Source of the DNA: Methylococcaceae bacterium
GTDB lineage: Bacteria; Pseudomonadota; Gammaproteobacteria; Methylococcales; Methylomonadaceae
DNA: 6,853 bases
Assembly (NCBI GenBank): GCA_013140465.1
Contig: JABFST010000273.1
Location: 1 to 6,853 of the forward strand
Direction: 5' to 3'
This document shows, one piece after another, positions 4,944-6,853 of this stretch. Every line of letters starts with the position of its first letter. The first letter of the stretch is position 1. The notes beneath the pieces were generated by a model. That model did no database searches, was not told the origin of the DNA, and worked only from the letters and a program-made list of their open reading frames with translations. Position numbers and translations under genes: made by a program.

Positions 4944-6803
4944 CTAGCCGCCGTTAAGGATCACATCCGCCGCTTTTTCACCAATCATATAGATTGAGCT
5001 GACGATGAAAAAGCCAGGGATGCGTGGGAAAACAGATGCGTCAACGATCCGCAAACCTTGAATGCCGCGTACCCTAAAGTGGCTGTCCAACACCGCCATT
5101 GGGTCATCGTCACTGCCGATAGGGCAGGTGCATGAGGCGTGGTGTCCCCAAGCGTTATACCTGACATAATCCCGCAGTTCTTGGTCGGTTTGCAACGCCG
5201 GGCCGGGATGTTCTTCTTCGGCAATAATCCCTTGGGTAATCAAAGGCGCGGTCAGTTTACGGACAAAACGTATGCCCGCGACCACGGCATCCAAATCTGT
5301 GCCTTCGGTGTCGCTGCCTTCTTCAAAATACCTGAAATTGATGTACGGGCGGTCGCGCGGATCGGTGGATTCTAGGCGCACTTCACCTGCACGGTTGATG
5401 GTATGCGCTTTTAATACGGCCCAGGTCAGATAGTTCAAGTCGTCTTTAATCAGCTTGGAATAGCCAGGGAAGTAGCCCCTAAAATTGCCTAACAGGGCAA
5501 AACAAAACAAATCCGGCAACGGTTGGGTTTCCATAGACCGTTTGATGACTGCCAGCACCGCGCCGTTCGTGGTGTAAACGCCTTGATGTTGTTCCCATTC
5601 GGCATATTGTGGATCGCCTTTGGCATATTTGGCACCTTTTAGCACTTCCCAGTCTTGGGTCATGCGGTTGACAACCCCGACTTCATAGCGGTCTTGCAGG
5701 TTAGTGCCGACACCCGGCAAATCCAGCTTGACCGGAATCCTGTGTTTGTCCAGCTCGGCCTTAGGCCCTATCCCAGACAGCATTAGCAATTGTGGCGTGT
5801 TGTAAGCACCGCCCGCCAAAATGACTTCACCAGCATAAGCACTGCGTTGTTCGCCAGGTTCGGGGCTAGGGTTCTGGTGCGCCCGATACAGTTTTGCGCC
5901 TTTTAAATATTCTACGCCGATGGCGCGGTTGTCATCGTCCAAGATAATTTTAGTGACTAGCGCATCCAATTCTATAGTCAGGCGGTCGGGGTGTTGTTGT
6001 GGCACGTCCAATAAGCGTTCACGCGTGCTGTGGCGTTTGCCGTTTTTGGTGGCGAGGGGTGGATAGCGCAAGCCTGTGGCATTTTCTTGCACCAAAGCCC
6101 AATCGTTGGGGTCAGCCAGACCGCCTTCAAAAAAACCTTTAAGCCTGTCAAAGAGGTTGGGCAAAAGTTCTATCGCTTTAAAGGCGGATTCAGTAATGGT
6201 TAAAATTAGTCTTTTATCTTTTTTTAAGGCGTTGATAGGAATTGCCGCTTCAGTTTGAAACCAGCCATTAAAACCATGGCGTGATGGATTAATCCCCAAC
6301 TTGGCTAGCCAGCGATACACGGGGCGATGATGACAATTTTCCATACCTTCAAAATATTTGCGCATATTATCGGCGCGCCAAGAATTATCGCCAGTGATTT
6401 GCGCAACTTCATCCCAATCGGCATTGTGCGGATAAACGGTAATCATGGCATTGTGCGCGGTACAGCCGCCCAAACAGCCAGCACGCGGATACAGAACGCC
6501 ATTTTCGTCTTTAGTGAATTTGGGGTCTTGTTCTTGGGTAGCTTGGTTGCCGTAATGGCGGACAAAATAATCCCATTTCATCGCCTCGTTTTCAGTTGAA
6601 AACGTATGGAACACGGGTACGTCGTAATCGTCGGGTAAACGGTTGACATCGGGGCTGGGAATATCGCCGCCTTTGAGTTTGCGCGGATCGCCGCCCGCTT
6701 CCAGCACTAATACGCGTTTGCCGCCAGCCGCCAAGCGTGCTGCAACTGTGCCGCCACCTGCACCCGAACCGACAACGATAAAGTCATAAGTAGTTTCTGT
6801 CAT
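4944..6803 (-). CDS. GMC family FAD-dependent oxidoreductase (choline dehydrogenase-like)
   Basis: The 619-residue protein starts with the FAD-binding motif VVGSGAGGG (10-18) and E35 in VLVLEAGG, the usual ribose-binding acid. The flavin loop reads GCLGGCTAHN (109-118) where GGSSxxN-like sequence is usual. The second GMC signature, GAYNTPQLLMLSGIG (332-346), is intact. The catalytic-domain segment WGHHASCTCPIG (552-563) supplies His555 at the usual catalytic position, and DPMAVLDSHFRVRG follows. The end, GFFIVSSIYMIGEKAADVI, places Phe599 where choline dehydrogenase has Asn and aryl-alcohol oxidase His. No signal peptide or haem motif is seen. The family oxidises alcohols, sugars or other CH-OH substrates; the substrate here is unknown. 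The start ATG has a strong Shine-Dalgarno sequence, and the gene ends in tandem TAG codons. It is convergent with rplS and no partner gene is visible. Confidence 0.92.
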   Translation of the reverse strand: MTETTYDFIVVGSGAGGGTVAARLAAGGKRVLVLEAGGDPRKLKGGDIPSPDVNRLPDDYDVPVFHTFSTENEAMKWDYFVRHYGNQATQEQDPKFTKDENGVLYPRAGCLGGCTAHNAMITVYPHNADWDEVAQITGDNSWRADNMRKYFEGMENCHHRPVYRWLAKLGINPSRHGFNGWFQTEAAIPINALKKDKRLILTITESAFKAIELLPNLFDRLKGFFEGGLADPNDWALVQENATGLRYPPLATKNGKRHSTRERLLDVPQQHPDRLTIELDALVTKIILDDDNRAIGVEYLKGAKLYRAHQNPSPEPGEQRSAYAGEVILAGGAYNTPQLLMLSGIGPKAELDKHRIPVKLDLPGVGTNLQDRYEVGVVNRMTQDWEVLKGAKYAKGDPQYAEWEQHQGVYTTNGAVLAVIKRSMETQPLPDLFCFALLGNFRGYFPGYSKLIKDDLNYLTWAVLKAHTINRAGEVRLESTDPRDRPYINFRYFEEGSDTEGTDLDAVVAGIRFVRKLTAPLITQGIIAEEEHPGPALQTDQELRDYVRYNAWGHHASCTCPIGSDDDPMAVLDSHFRVRGIQGLRIVDASVFPRIPGFFIVSSIYMIGEKAADVILNGG

Positions 6804-6810
6804 TTGTTGT

Positions 6811-6818
6811 CTCCTCTT
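6811..6818 (-). promoter_or_regulatory. Strong ribosome binding site of the GMC oxidoreductase
   Basis: On the minus strand AAGAGGAG precedes the ATG (6801-6803) by seven bases, which fixes the start. No promoter can be recognised in the remaining 35 bases of the window. Confidence 0.85.
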
Positions 6819-6853
6819 AAGGCGTAGCTGGGTGGTTTGCGTTGTGCAGCCAC

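Noticed and set aside
6327..6599. 90-codon plus-strand open frame inside the GMC gene
   Set aside because: It is antisense to the GMC N-terminal region, with no Shine-Dalgarno sequence and no family resemblance.
1..6853. CRISPR array, IS element, tRNA gene or phage remnant
   Set aside because: No regularly spaced direct repeats, transposase motifs, terminal inverted repeats or tRNA-like cloverleaf sequence were noticed on either strand.

Overview
The window looks like ordinary chromosome of a gammaproteobacterium. The block ypjD-type gene (divergent), ffh, rpsP, rimM, trmD, rplS matches the order known from E. coli and many other Gammaproteobacteria, and the L19, S16, TrmD and Ffh sequences resemble gammaproteobacterial forms. 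A methanotroph-like (Methylococcales) source is a guess from the general look of the proteins, not something the sequence proves.

Layout: (1) 1-283, minus strand, the first 94 residues of a DegT/DnrJ/EryC1/StrS-type PLP aminotransferase, cut by the window edge. (2) 284-428, a short gap with a perfect 6-bp stem palindrome. (3) 429-1229, minus strand, an eight-helix membrane protein of the YpjD/CcsA-like cytochrome c assembly family. (4) 1230-1402, the divergent promoter region between ypjD and ffh. (5) 1403-2758, ffh, the SRP GTPase. (6) 2759-2971, a 213-bp gap with two hairpins, a good sigma70-type promoter and a strong ribosome binding site. (7) 2972-4834, a compact rpsP-rimM-trmD-rplS operon, ended by a textbook intrinsic terminator at 4853-4881. 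(8) 4944-6803, minus strand, a complete 619-residue GMC flavoprotein oxidoreductase that converges on the same terminator. (9) 6804-6853, its ribosome binding site and the window edge. No stretch longer than 300 bases lacks a gene.

How the genes work together: ffh delivers nascent membrane proteins to the translocon. The rpsP operon supplies two ribosomal proteins (S16, L19), a 30S maturation factor (RimM) and the tRNA m1G37 methyltransferase (TrmD). The flanking genes (DegT-type aminotransferase, GMC oxidoreductase) are accessory and have no visible functional link to the core.

I found no convincing undescribed multi-gene system, no CRISPR array, no tRNA or rRNA, no IS element and no broken gene. 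The most interesting point is the GMC enzyme: the catalytic His is present, but the second active-site position, usually His or Asn, appears to be Phe, and the flavin-loop and catalytic segments carry unusual cysteines.
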